This document shows, one piece after another, positions 18,793 to 28,202 of a stretch of 64,000 bases of DNA. Positions within the stretch are counted from its first letter, which is position 1. Each line of letters begins with the position of its first letter. Made by a program: the position numbers and the translations under genes. Where the stretch lies: contig JALFJX010000003.1 of assembly GCA_022775905.1 (NCBI GenBank), positions 21,685-85,684 of the forward strand, in the 5' to 3' direction. Under the pieces are notes generated by a model. That model saw only the letters and a list, made by a program, of their open reading frames with translations. It had not been told where the DNA came from and searched no databases. The stretch is from Methanobrevibacter sp. Its GTDB lineage: Archaea > Methanobacteriota > Methanobacteria > Methanobacteriales > Methanobacteriaceae.

Positions 18793-21657
18793 ATGTCTGA
18801 GGTAAACAATATAGATATGTTCAAAAATGATGTGAGGTATAGGGAAAATATCGCACATATTGAAACAATACCGGCTAAAAAGGCTAGTTTTAAAAAAGTC
18901 GATGATTTAAATGAAAATATTGTCAGCTACCTTGGTTCAAAGAATGTAAAATTATATGAACATCAAGCTGAGACATATGACGCTATTAAGAATGGTGAAA
19001 ATGTAATTATCACAACACCTACAGCATCTGGTAAAACACTTGCATTCAATCTGCCAATTATGGAAACAATGATTGAAGATGGTGATGCTACAGCTCTTTA
19101 CATTTACCCTGCAAAGGCATTGTCCAATGACCAGTTGCACGTTTTGGAGAATCTTGAGAAGGAACTTGACATAACTATTGATCCAAGAACTTATGATGGG
19201 GATACTCCAAGAACTCAAAAAAGGGGAATTCGTGAAAACTCAAGGATTGTCTTAACAAATCCTTATCAGTTGCATTTGATTTTATCCTGGCACCATCAGT
19301 GGTCAAGATTTTATAAAAACCTTAGATATATTGTAATTGATGAATCACATTATTATAAAGGAGTATTTGGATCCAATGTTGCATTTTTAATTAAAAGATT
19401 AAAAAGAATTGCTAACTTTTATGGGTCATATCCGCAATTCATTTTATCTTCAGCAACACTTGCAAATCCATTGGAATTGGCCAATAGGTTGACTGGTGAA
19501 GAATTTGTACTGGTGGACAATGATACCTCCCCTAGTGGTGAAAAAGATTTTATTCTGTACAATCCCTTCAAAAATTATCTTAGAAATAAGGTATACAAGA
19601 CTGCTCCATCTGTGCATATGGAAACTGAAAATATCTTTATGTACATGATGTTGAAAAATATCCAGACATTATGTTTTACTGTTTCAAGAAAAACAGCTGA
19701 ATTAATTGCAATGTGGGCTAAAAAAGACATGACTCAAGTAAAAGGAAAATTGGCCCATAGAATTGCAGCATATCGTGCGGGTTACCAGCCTCAGGAGAGA
19801 CGTGAAATCGAAGAAGGTCTAAAAAGCGGCAAGTACTTGGGTGTTACATGTACTAATGCATTGGAACTTGGAATCAACATTGGATCACTTGATGCAGTTA
19901 TTATTTCAGGTTATCCTGGAACTATGATTTCCACTTGGCAACAATCTGGAAGGGCAGGTAGAAGCAGTCAGAAATCAATTGCAATTTTAATAGCATTTGA
20001 AAACCAATTGGATCAGTATTTCATGAATAATCCTAAGTTTTTCTTTGATAAACCTCATGAAAATGCAATTATTGACTTATCAAATCCTATATTGCAGGAA
20101 GCTCATTTGCTATGTGCTGCTAAAGAATTGCCTCTTAAACGTGGCGAATCAGAAAAGTACTTTGGCATTTCACAAGATGTAATTGATGAGCTTGTTTCTA
20201 AAAAGGATTTATATGAAAACCATCGCGGAGATTTCATATATCCCTATGATGATAATCCTGCATTAGATCATTCACTGGATCAAATATCTTCAGAAGAGTT
20301 TAAGGTAATGGTTAATGGAAGACTGTTGGAGACAATGGAACGTTCTCAAGTTTATAGGGAAGCTCATGAAGGAGCTATTTTAATCAATAAGGGAGATACT
20401 TATGTGGTAAACAGCATTAACCTTAAAAGAGGTTATGTAAATGTATCAAAGGAAGTTGTGGATTATCATACAATGGTTTTAAACAAAACTGAGACCAATA
20501 TTAAAAAGAAACTTTCAAAAACAAAATATGGTGGTTTAACAATTCACTTCGGTGAACTTACAGTAAGTGAAGATTACTTCAAATATAAAAAAATGCACTT
20601 TTCAAAGCCAATAGGAACATTTTTACTTGATTTGCCTCCATTAACATTCAATACAAAAGGATTGTGGTTTACAATTCCAAAAGAAGTTAAAGATACATTG
20701 GAAGATATGTTTCCAAATGATGAAGATGTATTTGCGGGTGGTCTTCACGGTGCAGAACATGCTTTGATTGGACTGTTCCCACTTCATACAATGTGTGACA
20801 GATTTGATATTGGTGGACTTTCAACAAATTATCATGAGGATACACAGGAGGCAACAATTTTCATTTATGATGGGTATGAAGGTGGAATTGGAATTACTGA
20901 AAAGGCAGTGGACGTATTTGTAGATTTATTAAATTCAACAATTGATCTATTAAACAACTGCCAATGTAAGAAAGGATGCCCTGCTTGTATCTATTCTCCA
21001 AAATGTGGTAATGATAATAAGCCGCTTCATAAGGGAGCAACTAAATATATACTTGAATACATGAAAAAGTTAATTTCCGATGAATTAAGTGGTGAAAAGG
21101 AAGAAATAATTGATGTTAAAGCAAGTGTTGAAGAGTTAGGTGAGTTTGGTGAAGCATATAAGTTATATGAAGCTGGTGATTACTCTTCTTCAAAGGATAT
21201 TTTGAATAATATTTTAGCAAATAACAAAAAGCATGTCAAAGCATTGGCATTAATGGCCCAAATATTATATGATCAGGATCAAAAGGATATTGCATTATTA
21301 TTCACTAAAAAAGCATTGGCTATTGACAAATCAAATGAAATGGCTAATGAACTTGAGGTTTTATTAACAAATAAATCTAAACCTGATGAAGATAATGAAT
21401 TGTCTTCTCTTGATGATGTGGATACATTATTTGAGGAAGCATATGATTTATACAGCCAAGGTGATTTGGATGTTGCTTTGGATATTCTAGAAAAAGTGCT
21501 GGATTTTGACAGTAAAAATTCTGAAGCATTGGCTTTGATGGGATTGATACATTATCATTCAGGATTTTTCCCAAAAGCAGTGGAATATTATAGAAAAGCT
21601 TCAAAAATAAATAAACATGGTGAAATGGTTAATGAATTAAAAATGAGGGTTTCTTAA
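18793..21657 (+). CDS. MrfA/Hrq1-like DEAD-box helicase (DUF1998) with C-terminal TPR repeats
   Basis: A 954-residue superfamily 2 helicase. Walker A (TPTASGKT) is at about 76-83, the DEAH-type box reads VIDESHYY, helicase C motifs include ALELGINIG and QQSGRAGRS, and the DUF1998 region with the zinc cysteines CQCKKGCPAC and C in SPKCGND lies near residues 723-737. This is the MrfA/Hrq1 layout; bacterial MrfA helps repair mitomycin-C lesions. Unusually, residues about 785-954 form two similar TPR blocks starting FGEAYKLYEAGDY and FEEAYDLYSQGDL. It overlaps the convergent aldo/keto reductase by 29 bases. Confidence 0.88.
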   Translation: MSEVNNIDMFKNDVRYRENIAHIETIPAKKASFKKVDDLNENIVSYLGSKNVKLYEHQAETYDAIKNGENVIITTPTASGKTLAFNLPIMETMIEDGDATALYIYPAKALSNDQLHVLENLEKELDITIDPRTYDGDTPRTQKRGIRENSRIVLTNPYQLHLILSWHHQWSRFYKNLRYIVIDESHYYKGVFGSNVAFLIKRLKRIANFYGSYPQFILSSATLANPLELANRLTGEEFVLVDNDTSPSGEKDFILYNPFKNYLRNKVYKTAPSVHMETENIFMYMMLKNIQTLCFTVSRKTAELIAMWAKKDMTQVKGKLAHRIAAYRAGYQPQERREIEEGLKSGKYLGVTCTNALELGINIGSLDAVIISGYPGTMISTWQQSGRAGRSSQKSIAILIAFENQLDQYFMNNPKFFFDKPHENAIIDLSNPILQEAHLLCAAKELPLKRGESEKYFGISQDVIDELVSKKDLYENHRGDFIYPYDDNPALDHSLDQISSEEFKVMVNGRLLETMERSQVYREAHEGAILINKGDTYVVNSINLKRGYVNVSKEVVDYHTMVLNKTETNIKKKLSKTKYGGLTIHFGELTVSEDYFKYKKMHFSKPIGTFLLDLPPLTFNTKGLWFTIPKEVKDTLEDMFPNDEDVFAGGLHGAEHALIGLFPLHTMCDRFDIGGLSTNYHEDTQEATIFIYDGYEGGIGITEKAVDVFVDLLNSTIDLLNNCQCKKGCPACIYSPKCGNDNKPLHKGATKYILEYMKKLISDELSGEKEEIIDVKASVEELGEFGEAYKLYEAGDYSSSKDILNNILANNKKHVKALALMAQILYDQDQKDIALLFTKKALAIDKSNEMANELEVLLTNKSKPDEDNELSSLDDVDTLFEEAYDLYSQGDLDVALDILEKVLDFDSKNSEALALMGLIHYHSGFFPKAVEYYRKASKINKHGEMVNELKMRVS

Positions 21658-22793
21658 CCGTATGGGCTGAACCTTCTTGGAAGTGTTCTACTACTTTTTC
21701 TAATTCTTCTGGAATGTCTATTTTTTGTGTACAGTAATCGAGACATGTTCCGCAATAGGTACATTCGTCAGCTGGAACTTTCTCGTCACATAATTTATCG
21801 AAATATAATCTGTAAATATTTGATTCTGGTTGGTTTTTGCTTGTGTTGTATAAGTTGAAATATTCTGGTATTGGAATCATTTCAGGGCATGCATCAACAC
21901 AGTATCCGCATTCGCTGCATGGAACGGCAAGATTGTCTGCAAGTTTTTGAGCCATCTTATCTAAGAATTCACTTTCTTCTTTGCTTAATGGTTCAAAGTT
22001 TTCATAAGTATCACAATTGTCAAGCATATCAGCCATGTTGCTCATTCCACTCAATACGATTTTCACATGTTCAAGAGAAGCACAGAATCTTATTGCAAAA
22101 CTAGCTATTGATTTTTCTCCATTGAACTCTTTGAAATCCTTTTTAATTTCATCATTAGGATTTACAATAACTCCTCTTTTCAATGGTTCCATAACATAAA
22201 CGTCAAGATCATGTTCAACACATAAATCATAACATTTGTGTGCTTCAATTGCAGGGTCTTCCCAATCAAGATAGTTAAGTTCCAATTGAACAATATCAAA
22301 CATATCCACATATTCTTCAAGAACTTCTTTTAATAAATCTGCTTTGTCATGGAAACTAAATCCAATTTTGCGTGCAACACCTTCTTCTTTCATTTTTTTA
22401 ACGTATTCAAAGGTTTTTGTTTTTTTTTGCATTTTTAAGCCATGGTCCGTTAATGTTGTGCCGAAAAATACGTCAAAGTAGTCGATTCCAAGCCTTTCAA
22501 GCATTTCGTTCACGAATTTCTCATTGTCTTCTTCTGATGTTAATGCCCAGGTTGGCATCTTATCGCATATTTTGAAGGATTCACGAGGATATTTTTCCAC
22601 TACTGCCTTTTTAATAGCGGTTTCGCTTGTACCATTGTGGTAAGCATAAGATGTATCAAAATAATTGAATCCCTTTTTCCATATAAACATCAACCATCTC
22701 ATTAAATAGTTCCTGGTCGATTGATGTCGGATCATTTTCATCAGTCTTTGGAAGTCGCATACATCCAAAACCAAATTTTGATTTGTAATTCAT
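21629..22793 (-). pseudogene. Aldo/keto reductase with 4Fe-4S tail, single-base frameshift near the N-terminus
   Basis: NAD(P)H-type oxidoreductase. From the ATG at 22791-22793 the product begins MNYKSKFGFGCMRLPKTDEN and runs to VYMEKG, then a +1 shift in the A5G3 run (plus-strand CCCTTTTT, 22671-22678) is needed to continue FNYFDTSYAYHNGTSE. The main frame otherwise remains open to 21629. Catalytic Asp, Tyr (AYHNG) and Lys (CDKMPTW) are present, and the C-terminal part has ferredoxin-like motifs CSECGYCVDACP and CTYCGTCLDYC. Total about 390 residues, normal for Fe-S AKRs. Either a recent inactivation or a homopolymer sequencing error. A palindrome (22842-22862) sits just upstream of its TATA element. 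Confidence 0.8.
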
Positions 22794-22841
22794 AATAATA
22801 ACTCCTGTTAATTATTACTATTATTTAAATAGTTTATATAT

Positions 22842-22862
22842 AATGTTGCTATACTCAACATT
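22842..22862. promoter_or_regulatory. 21-bp palindromic operator candidate (AKR promoter)
   Basis: AATGTTG-N7-CAACATT is a perfect 7-bp inverted repeat. On the minus strand it is followed at once by ATATATAAAC, a TATA element for the aldo/keto reductase, so a bound protein would sit at the BRE. Almost the same palindrome (one mismatch) sits in the same place before the flavodoxin gene at 61752-61772. Confidence 0.5.
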
Positions 22863-22885
22863 AATTGATATATTTTTAAATTTAA

Positions 22886-22903
22886 GTATTACTCTGGTAT
22901 TAC
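22886..22903. promoter_or_regulatory. Direct repeat upstream of hypA
   Basis: GTATTAC occurs twice (22886-22892 and 22897-22903) with an 11-base period, about one helical turn. It lies immediately upstream of the TATA-like ATTAAATACTTTTATAAA (about 22909-22926) of hypAB, so it may be an activator or repressor site. No regulator is identified. Confidence 0.3.
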
Positions 22904-22973
22904 GTAAATATTAAATACTTTTATAAATTAACAAATCTATATTTATTATATTAATGATTAAGGAGTAGTATAA

Positions 22974-23351
22974 ATGCATGAATTATCTATGGCTCAAGGT
23001 ATAATTAATGCAGTTTTGGATACTGCAAAAGAAAATAATGCCACGGAAGTTAATGAAGTTACAATTGAAGTTGGTAGATTAGCTATGATTAATCCTGAAC
23101 AGCTACAATTTATTTTAGGTGTTTTAATTGAGAACACCCTAATGGAAGATGCTAAAATCATTTTTAATGAAATTCCTGTCGAAATGGAATGTGGTGATTG
23201 CGGATTCCATGGTGAAGCTATACTTGATGATAGTGATCATTATGCACCGCTTGTTAAATGTCCTGAATGTGATAGTCTTAAAGTAGAAGTATTAAATGGA
23301 AAAGACATCACTGTTAAAAACATGGTTATTGAAAAACCTGATGATGCTTAA
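22974..23351 (+). CDS. hypA: Hydrogenase nickel incorporation protein HypA
   Basis: Nickel chaperone for [NiFe]-hydrogenase maturation. The 125-residue protein begins MHELSMAQ, with the N-terminal MHE nickel-binding motif, and has the zinc-binding cysteines CGDCGF and CPECDS near residues 74-103. AAGGAG precedes the ATG. It is followed 12 bases later by hypB, an expected operon. The client enzymes would be F420-reducing and Mvh/Ech/Eha hydrogenases encoded elsewhere. Confidence 0.97.
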   Translation: MHELSMAQGIINAVLDTAKENNATEVNEVTIEVGRLAMINPEQLQFILGVLIENTLMEDAKIIFNEIPVEMECGDCGFHGEAILDDSDHYAPLVKCPECDSLKVEVLNGKDITVKNMVIEKPDDA

Positions 23352-23369
23352 ATTTATGGAGGTATGAAT

Positions 23370-24020
23370 ATGCATCAAGTTGCTGATATTGAAGTTGCAA
23401 AAAATATTATGGATGCTAATAAAAGATTAGCAGATAAAAACTTAAAAAACTTAGAAGAAAAAAACATTTTCTGTGTTGATTTTGTTGGAGCAATCGGTTC
23501 CGGTAAAACAACTCTCGTAGAAGAAATAATTGATAATACTGATTATAAAATTGGTGTTCTTGCAGGAGATGTAATCTCAAAATTCGATTCAGAACGTATA
23601 GAAAAACACGATGTACCGGTTGTAGGATTAAATACTGGTAAAGAATGTCATTTAGATGCACACTTAGTAGGTCATGGACTTGCAGATTTACCATTAGATG
23701 ATTTGGACATGGTTATCATTGAAAACGTAGGTAACTTAATCTGTCCTGTTGATTTTGATTTAGGTTCTCATTTAAGAATTGTCGTTGTAAGTGTTACTGA
23801 AGGTGACGACACTGTAGAAAAACACCCAATTATTTTCCAAACTTCTGATGTTGTAGTAATCAATAAAGTTGATTTGGCAGATGCTGTTGGTGCTGATGCT
23901 GATAAAATGGTTGCTGACGCTCAAAAATTAAACCCTAAAATCAAAGTTATCAAATCTAGCTTAAAAGAAGGAAAAGGATTAGACGAAATTATTGCAGCTA
24001 TTGAAGAAGCAATGAACTAG
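23370..24020 (+). CDS. hypB: Hydrogenase nickel incorporation GTPase HypB
   Basis: SIMIBI-class GTPase that drives nickel insertion with HypA. G1 loop GAIGSGKTT (about residue 40), the metal-site residues in the GKECHLDAH segment, IENVGNLICP, and NKVDLAD (G4). I place the start at the second ATG (23370, MHQVADIEVAKN), since GGAGG at 23358-23362 is seven bases away; the ATG at 23364 would be too close. 216 residues. It lacks the histidine-rich nickel-storage N-terminus seen in some bacteria. Confidence 0.96.
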   Translation: MHQVADIEVAKNIMDANKRLADKNLKNLEEKNIFCVDFVGAIGSGKTTLVEEIIDNTDYKIGVLAGDVISKFDSERIEKHDVPVVGLNTGKECHLDAHLVGHGLADLPLDDLDMVIIENVGNLICPVDFDLGSHLRIVVVSVTEGDDTVEKHPIIFQTSDVVVINKVDLADAVGADADKMVADAQKLNPKIKVIKSSLKEGKGLDEIIAAIEEAMN

Positions 24021-24038
24021 GTTAATTTTGGTGGTTTT

Positions 24039-25070
24039 ATGAAAGTATGGATAGATATTTCAAATGCACCTCACGTAAGGTTTTTCAAGGATGTTATCAA
24101 ATATTTAGAAGCTGAAGGTGAGGATGTAATCGTTACAGCAAGGCAATTTGGTGATATCCATAAATTAATGGAAATGTATGATATTGATTTCATTTCTGTC
24201 GGTAAACATGGTGTAAGCTTATATGACAAACTTAAAGAGAGCACATCCAGAGTTTACAATCTTGTTGATGTAATACATGATGAAAAGGTGGATGTTGCCC
24301 TTAGCAAGCATTCTATTGAACTTCCTAGAATCAGTTTTGGTTTAGGAATTCCAAGTTTATATGTTCTTGATAATGAACATGCACTTGCTGCCAATAAGTT
24401 GACTCTTCCGTTGTGTGATAGAATTATTACTCCAAAAATTATTGACATATGGAAACTAATGAAATTTGGTGCAGATCCAAACTCTATCATTTCCTATGAT
24501 GGAACCTCAGAATTAATGCATTTTAAAGATTTCAAATATAATGATAATATATTTGATGATTTAAATCTTAATTTGACTCATCCTAAAACTATTTTGATGA
24601 GGCCTGAACCTTCACTTGCATCATATTTGGATGCTGACTGCAGAAAATCAGTTTTATCTCCAATAGTTGATGAATTGAAAAATGTAGCAAATATTTTGAT
24701 TCTTCCAAGATTCAAGGAGCAAGCTGAAATTTTTGAAGGAATTGAAGGTGTTTCAATATTAAAACCTCCTGTTGATACTTCAAATATAATGAAAAAATGT
24801 GATTTGGTTATTGGTGCTGGTGGTACAATGAATAGGGAAGCTGCAATTTTGCAAACTCCTGTTATTTCATGTTATCCTGGTGATACATTGTCTGTTGATC
24901 AATATTACATTGATAAAGGTTTGATGTATAGGTCTCATGATCCTGATGAGGTCATTCATAAAGCTTTGGAGTTCATTGTCAATCCTCATGAGAAAATTGA
25001 TGTTAAAACTGATGATTTGTTCCAAATAATTATAGATAACTTATACGATTTAGCTAAAAATGGTAAATAG
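24039..25070 (+). CDS. DUF354 family protein (GT-B glycosyltransferase-like)
   Basis: A 343-residue archaeal protein that begins MKVWIDISNAPHVRFF, the DUF354 hallmark, and has a C-terminal nucleotide-sugar-binding-like segment GAGGTMNREAAILQTPV. The fold resembles GT-B enzymes such as UDP-GlcNAc 2-epimerase/MurG, but donor and acceptor are unknown. It lies 18 bases after hypB with a GGTGG ribosome-binding site, so it may be read from the hyp transcript although the functions look unrelated. Confidence 0.85.
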   Translation: MKVWIDISNAPHVRFFKDVIKYLEAEGEDVIVTARQFGDIHKLMEMYDIDFISVGKHGVSLYDKLKESTSRVYNLVDVIHDEKVDVALSKHSIELPRISFGLGIPSLYVLDNEHALAANKLTLPLCDRIITPKIIDIWKLMKFGADPNSIISYDGTSELMHFKDFKYNDNIFDDLNLNLTHPKTILMRPEPSLASYLDADCRKSVLSPIVDELKNVANILILPRFKEQAEIFEGIEGVSILKPPVDTSNIMKKCDLVIGAGGTMNREAAILQTPVISCYPGDTLSVDQYYIDKGLMYRSHDPDEVIHKALEFIVNPHEKIDVKTDDLFQIIIDNLYDLAKNGK

Positions 25071-25171
25071 TTATTTATATTTTTATTATAGATAATTATA
25101 TGATTTTTATTGAAATTTCAAATAGTTATTTATAATACTAATTTTAAATATTTTATATAATATTCAATATT

Positions 25172-25244
<73 letters not shown>

Positions 25245-25282
25245 TTTAATTTTAAAAAATAAAAGAGAATTGTGATTAAAAT

Positions 25283-26365
25283 ATGTTATTAATTGCTCAA
25301 AACCATTTACAATTAATTTTGGAAGTTGGATTAATGTTATTTGTAACATTAGTCTTTTGTCTTAACTTGATTCCTTTGTCACTTAGTATTGTAACCTTTT
25401 TATCATTATTCATAATGGGAGGTTTAACTCTTCTTTTTGCAGGGGATATTGCACTTCTTGTGATTTCTTCAAGTCAAGCGGAATTTACTCACCCATTTGG
25501 GCCAATTGCATTACTTGGTGCTGTAACAGCACTTGCTTCGTTAAAGGTGATGTCGGAATCGGGTGTGGATATCAGACCACTTAAAAGATTTGTAATTTTA
25601 TTCTTAGGTGGAATTACAGTATTTGGGGGATTAATGCATAGATCTTTCTTACTTTTATGGTTGCTCGGATTATTCTTAGGATACTTGATGATTTCCAAAT
25701 CATTCAGAGAAAAATCTGTATTTACTTTAAGAAGAATTATGTTGTTCTTTGGTGCAGCAGGTGCAGGTTTCATTTTCCTTGAAATTCTTGCTCGTATTAC
25801 TGGTATGACAATTTTCTCTCCACTTTTAAGATTAGGTAGGATTGAACAATACTCTTTATCCAGTATTAAAACTGTATTACATAATATTCAGTTGATAGGA
25901 CACAATGCAAAAGCTTCATATTGGGGAGCTGAAGGTACAGCATTCGCTGAAGGTTATATTACTTTACCAATGCAATTAGTTTTATTCTTCGGATTGCCTT
26001 TTCCATTGTTCTTTGGTGTTCTCGTAAACCAAAAGGATACAATTGATTATATGCTTCCAGGTATATTCGGTTGGGGATTTGACTTCGGAATATTAGGTCT
26101 TGCAGGTTTAATCACATTTGTACTTGGAACAATACTCATAGGATTTAAAGTATTGAACATGTACAGGGAGAAAAGAGAGAAAAATAATAAAAAATACTTA
26201 GGAAGAGAAGTATTATTGACTGGTGCATTAGCAGCATTCTGTTCACAAGCATTAATCGGATTATTCATATTTAACAGATCCATCAATGGTATGGCATTGT
26301 TAACATTTTTATTCGTAGGTGCACTGATTTTAGCTAATGTTGTTTCCTTAAAATCAAGATCATAA
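25283..26365 (+). CDS. Polytopic membrane protein of unknown function
   Basis: A 360-residue integral membrane protein with about eight or nine hydrophobic helices and short charged loops, including one positive loop near residues 290-305 (MYREKREKNNKKY). I recognise no transporter or enzyme family. The start ATG follows GTGAT by six bases. It begins 38 bases after the tRNA and is the first gene of a tight array with DUF1890, DUF1894 and methionine synthase, so a link to that pathway is possible. Confidence 0.75.
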   Translation: MLLIAQNHLQLILEVGLMLFVTLVFCLNLIPLSLSIVTFLSLFIMGGLTLLFAGDIALLVISSSQAEFTHPFGPIALLGAVTALASLKVMSESGVDIRPLKRFVILFLGGITVFGGLMHRSFLLLWLLGLFLGYLMISKSFREKSVFTLRRIMLFFGAAGAGFIFLEILARITGMTIFSPLLRLGRIEQYSLSSIKTVLHNIQLIGHNAKASYWGAEGTAFAEGYITLPMQLVLFFGLPFPLFFGVLVNQKDTIDYMLPGIFGWGFDFGILGLAGLITFVLGTILIGFKVLNMYREKREKNNKKYLGREVLLTGALAAFCSQALIGLFIFNRSINGMALLTFLFVGALILANVVSLKSRS

Positions 26366-26377
26366 AGAGGTGATTAA

Positions 26378-26836
26378 ATGAAAGCTTTAGTATTACTTGG
26401 ATGTCCGGAGACTCCTGCACAAACTCCAATGGCAGTTTATGTATTCAATAAATTAACCAAAATGGGATATGACACTACAATTGCAGCAAATCCTGCAGCA
26501 TCAAAGTTAGTTAAAATATCTGACCCTGAAGGTTTGTACAATCTTAATTTAGTGGATTTGGAAAGAACATTAGGCGAGATTAAAGAAGGAGACTATGATT
26601 TATTAGTCGGATTTGTACATAAAGATGCAGCAGCTGCATTTTTTGTAACATTTGACCAAATATTAAATACAAAATCACTTGCATTAGTATTCTCAAGAGA
26701 TGCTGATGAAGTTGAAGAGTTTGTAAATATGATTGAAGAAAGTGAAAGCAATGCATTAATTACTGCTGTTAGAGCATTCCACAATCCTTCACCGATAAAA
26801 GTTAAATTTGATAGAGCTATTAAGGAGTTTGAATAA
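26378..26836 (+). CDS. DUF1890 family protein (methanogen-specific)
   Basis: A 152-residue soluble protein opening MKALVLLGCPETPAQTP, characteristic of DUF1890, a family limited to methanogens. A conserved cysteine (C9) and an alternating beta-alpha pattern suggest a small Rossmann-like fold. AGAGGTGAT precedes the ATG. It sits directly before DUF1894 (one-base gap). No biochemical role is known to me; cofactor-related function is a guess from phyletic range. Confidence 0.85.
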   Translation: MKALVLLGCPETPAQTPMAVYVFNKLTKMGYDTTIAANPAASKLVKISDPEGLYNLNLVDLERTLGEIKEGDYDLLVGFVHKDAAAAFFVTFDQILNTKSLALVFSRDADEVEEFVNMIEESESNALITAVRAFHNPSPIKVKFDRAIKEFE

Positions 26837-26837
26837 A

Positions 26838-27152
26838 ATGTCATTCTGTTTAGATACTTACCTCCAACAATCTGATGATTATGAAGTTCACGCTTCAAGA
26901 GCTGGTTTTAAAGATTGTGCTATGATTATCAGATTCAAAGCTGATGATATTGTATACATTAAACCTGGAGATGAAGTTTTAGGTGTTAAAGTTATTGGAA
27001 TCCCACCAATACCAATTGGATTTGACCACGAGAAAGGAACAGTATTCCTTCCATACACCAAACCTTGTCATGGGACTTCAGTTGTTGAACTTCCAATCAC
27101 TGAAGATGAAATTGAAAAAATCAGAAAACTTGATACCGGTAAGAAAAAATGA
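26838..27152 (+). CDS. DUF1894 family protein (methanogen-specific)
   Basis: A 104-residue protein matching DUF1894: CLDTYLQQ near the start, CAMIIRF, YIKPGDEVLGVKVIGIPP and LPYTKPCHGT. I use the ATG at 26838 that follows the DUF1890 stop; an in-frame ATG at 26808 lies inside that gene. It overlaps the next gene's ATG by four bases (ATGA), so DUF1890, DUF1894 and methionine synthase form one operon. Confidence 0.85.
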   Translation: MSFCLDTYLQQSDDYEVHASRAGFKDCAMIIRFKADDIVYIKPGDEVLGVKVIGIPPIPIGFDHEKGTVFLPYTKPCHGTSVVELPITEDEIEKIRKLDTGKKK

Positions 27153-28093
27153 GATCAACTGTTGTGGGTAGTTTTCCAGCTGAGGAAAGCTCTCCATCTA
27201 ATTTTAAAGATAAATTATTAAATGCTTTAGGATCATATGATCCATTTAAAGAAGCTATTGAAAGTAGTGTTATTGCTCAACTTGATGCTGGAGTAGATAT
27301 TATATCTGACGGTCAGGTTAGAGGAGACATGGTTTCTATTTTTACAAAATATATTCCTGGAATGAAAATTGAAGATGGCAATACTGTAATTGTTTCTAAA
27401 ATAAGAAATCCAACCAAGGAAATTTCCATTAAAGACATGCAATATGCAAAAAAAGTCATGAAGGAATATTATGGTGGTAAAATTCCGGAGGGCAAAGGAA
27501 TAAAAGGAATTATCACAGGACCGAATACTATTGTTCACTCTTCAAGAATAGAATCTTTCTATAAAAATAAGGAAGATGCCATTATTGATTTGGCACACAG
27601 TTTAAAATTTGAAGTTGATGCAATAGCTAAAAAAGTTGAACCTGTCTATATTCAAATTGATGAGCCATTCTTATCTACTGGAATGGTTGATATGAAAACA
27701 GCTCGTGAAGCTATTGATATTATTCATGATGGTTTGGAAATACCTTTGGGAATGCATGTATGTGGTATTTTATCTGATGCATTCAAAGACCTTGCAAAAT
27801 TCAACATTGATATTTTAGACATGGAATTTGCAGGAAATGATGTAAATCTTGGAGTATTGGAGGAAAATGCTTCTTTACTTGCAAATAAAAAAGTTGGATT
27901 TGGTTGTATTGATTCATCAGTTCACACAGTAGATGCTATTGAAGACATTGATGGATTGGTAAGTAAAGCTATCGAGATTGTCGGAAAAGACAACTTGCTT
28001 TTGGATCCTGATTGCGGTCTTAGAAGATCTCCAAAAGATGTTGCATTTGAAAAATTAAGATTAATGAATGAAATCAAAGATAAATACAGTTAA
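27149..28093 (+). CDS. metE: Archaeal core methionine synthase (short MetE-like)
   Basis: A 314-residue single-domain MetE-type enzyme of the methanogen group that takes the methyl group from a corrinoid rather than folate and makes methionine from homocysteine. The N-terminal half of plant/bacterial MetE is absent, as in other archaeal members. Zinc-ligand motifs are visible: GMHVCG (about residue 203-206) and DPDCGLRR (about 290). STVVGSFP at the start is conserved. Being in an operon with DUF1890/DUF1894 suggests these help in methyl delivery or regulation, though this is not proven. Confidence 0.88.
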   Translation: MRSTVVGSFPAEESSPSNFKDKLLNALGSYDPFKEAIESSVIAQLDAGVDIISDGQVRGDMVSIFTKYIPGMKIEDGNTVIVSKIRNPTKEISIKDMQYAKKVMKEYYGGKIPEGKGIKGIITGPNTIVHSSRIESFYKNKEDAIIDLAHSLKFEVDAIAKKVEPVYIQIDEPFLSTGMVDMKTAREAIDIIHDGLEIPLGMHVCGILSDAFKDLAKFNIDILDMEFAGNDVNLGVLEENASLLANKKVGFGCIDSSVHTVDAIEDIDGLVSKAIEIVGKDNLLLDPDCGLRRSPKDVAFEKLRLMNEIKDKYS

Positions 28094-28202
28094 ATTTATC
28101 TTTATTTTTTACTATTTTTTATTAGCTGTTATTTTGTATTTCAGCGTTTTATTTTCATTGATAAACAACATTTTAATTAAGTATTAACTATTATACAATA
28201 TT

